Notes under the pieces: model-generated
Seen by the model: only the letters and a program-made list of their open reading frames with translations
The model's database searches: none
Told to the model about the DNA's origin: nothing
In this document: positions 32,657-33,030 of the stretch, piece by piece
Numbering within the stretch: the first letter of the stretch is position 1
How the letters are laid out: the number at the start of each line of letters is the position of its first letter
Assembly (NCBI GenBank): GCA_947574135.1
Contig: CANPIM010000036.1
Location: 1-33,030, forward strand
Reading direction: 5' to 3'
Length of the DNA: 33,030 bases
Origin: an uncultured Lachnospiraceae bacterium
GTDB taxonomy: Bacteria; Bacillota; Clostridia; Lachnospirales; Lachnospiraceae
Translations under genes and position numbers: made by a program

Positions 32657-33030
32657 ATGATCGGTTTTAACATAGCCCCCTTTGTGGGAAAGGAATTTGC
32701 ATATATCAAAGAGGCCATTGAAGCGGAGCATATCTGCGGGGACGGCATGTTCACCCGGCGGTGCAACCAGTGGATAGAGGAGCACACCGGTACGGCTAAG
32801 GCGCTTCTGACTACCTCCTGCACCCATGCCACGGAGATGGCGGCCCTGCTGTTGGATATTCAGCCGGGGGATGAGGTGATTATGCCGTCCTATACCTTTG
32901 TGTCCACAGCCAATGCCTTTGTGCTGCGGGGAGCAGTGCCGGTGTTTGTGGATATCCGGCCGGATACTCTCAATCTGGACGAGAAGCTTATAGAGGAGGC
33001 AATCACGGAGCGGACAAAGGCCATTGTGCC
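32657..33030 (+). CDS. rffA: dTDP-4-keto-6-deoxyglucose 4-aminotransferase, 5' part
   Basis: The first 124 codons are visible and the gene continues beyond the right edge. IGFNIAPFVG, ICGDGMFTRRCNQW, MAALLLDIQPGDEVIMPSYT and NAFVLRGAVPVFVDIRPD closely match WecE/RffA as I remember it (DegT/DnrJ/EryC1 family), which makes dTDP-4-amino-4,6-dideoxygalactose. The PLP lysine lies beyond the window, so the class of aminotransferase cannot be confirmed from the active site. Its substrate is the product of rfbB, upstream in the same unit. ATG at 32657 has AAAGGA 9 nt upstream; an ATG three codons earlier overlaps that site. Confidence 0.88.
   Translation, partial: MIGFNIAPFVGKEFAYIKEAIEAEHICGDGMFTRRCNQWIEEHTGTAKALLTTSCTHATEMAALLLDIQPGDEVIMPSYTFVSTANAFVLRGAVPVFVDIRPDTLNLDEKLIEEAITERTKAIV

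Noticed and set aside
1-33030. CRISPR array, tRNA or rRNA genes, insertion sequences
   Set aside because: No regularly spaced repeats, RNA gene signatures or transposase motifs were seen; the recombinase at 1167 is the only mobility-type gene.

Overview
The window looks like part of a chromosomal surface-polysaccharide locus from an anaerobic Firmicute, most likely a member of the Clostridia (Lachnospiraceae-like). This rests on strong AGGAGG-type ribosome binding sites, tightly packed ATGA-overlapping genes and the mix of gene families. No rRNA or tRNA marker is present, so the genus cannot be named.

Left edge (1-3613). A membrane-anchored protein with a duplicated double zinc ribbon runs leftward off the window. 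A 370-bp divergent intergenic region with two dyad elements separates it from a tyrosine recombinase (1167-2198). The recombinase is convergent with, and overlaps by 4 bp, a polyprenyl-phosphate sugar transferase (2195-3613, minus strand), the likely initiating enzyme of a glycan. Nearly superposed divergent promoters (3650-3702) drive that gene to the left and the rest of the locus to the right.

First rightward unit (3750-19207). It opens with a Wzy/O-antigen-ligase-type protein and a GT-C-like membrane protein, both AT-rich. An LTA-synthase-type phosphoglycerol transferase follows. Then comes a CDP-sugar module: rfbF, rfbG and rfbH (CDP-4-keto-3,6-dideoxyglucose), a GtrA-family protein, a thiamine-diphosphate enzyme of the acetolactate-synthase fold, and an SDR reductase. 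That set matches the logic of CDP-yersiniose synthesis (YerE/YerF), a two-carbon-branched 3,6-dideoxyhexose known from Yersinia. A GtrB-like polyprenyl-phosphate glycosyltransferase and two large membrane proteins (DUF6020-like and GT87-like) close the unit, suggesting that the sugar is loaded on a lipid, flipped, and attached to the glycan outside the membrane.

Second rightward unit (19357 to the right edge). It has its own extended -10 promoter and starts with rfbB, rfbA and rfbC (dTDP-sugars, probably rhamnose). Next come a membrane protein with a beta-rich domain and a coiled coil, an ABC polysaccharide exporter (Wzm/Wzt type) and a two-domain GT2 glycosyltransferase. A DUF6020-like gene follows that is broken by an in-frame TAG. 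After it come a second polyprenyl-phosphate glycosyltransferase, a tandem pair of paralogous GT-C-like membrane proteins, and the start of a dTDP-4-keto-6-deoxyglucose aminotransferase (rffA/wecE).

The most interesting proposal is the complete-looking branched-chain (yersiniose-like) CDP-sugar pathway coupled to a GtrA/GtrB-style decoration system in a Gram-positive-type locus. Other notable points are the locus-resident recombinase with palindromic upstream DNA, the nonsense-broken membrane protein, and the sharp composition break inside 4952-6526.
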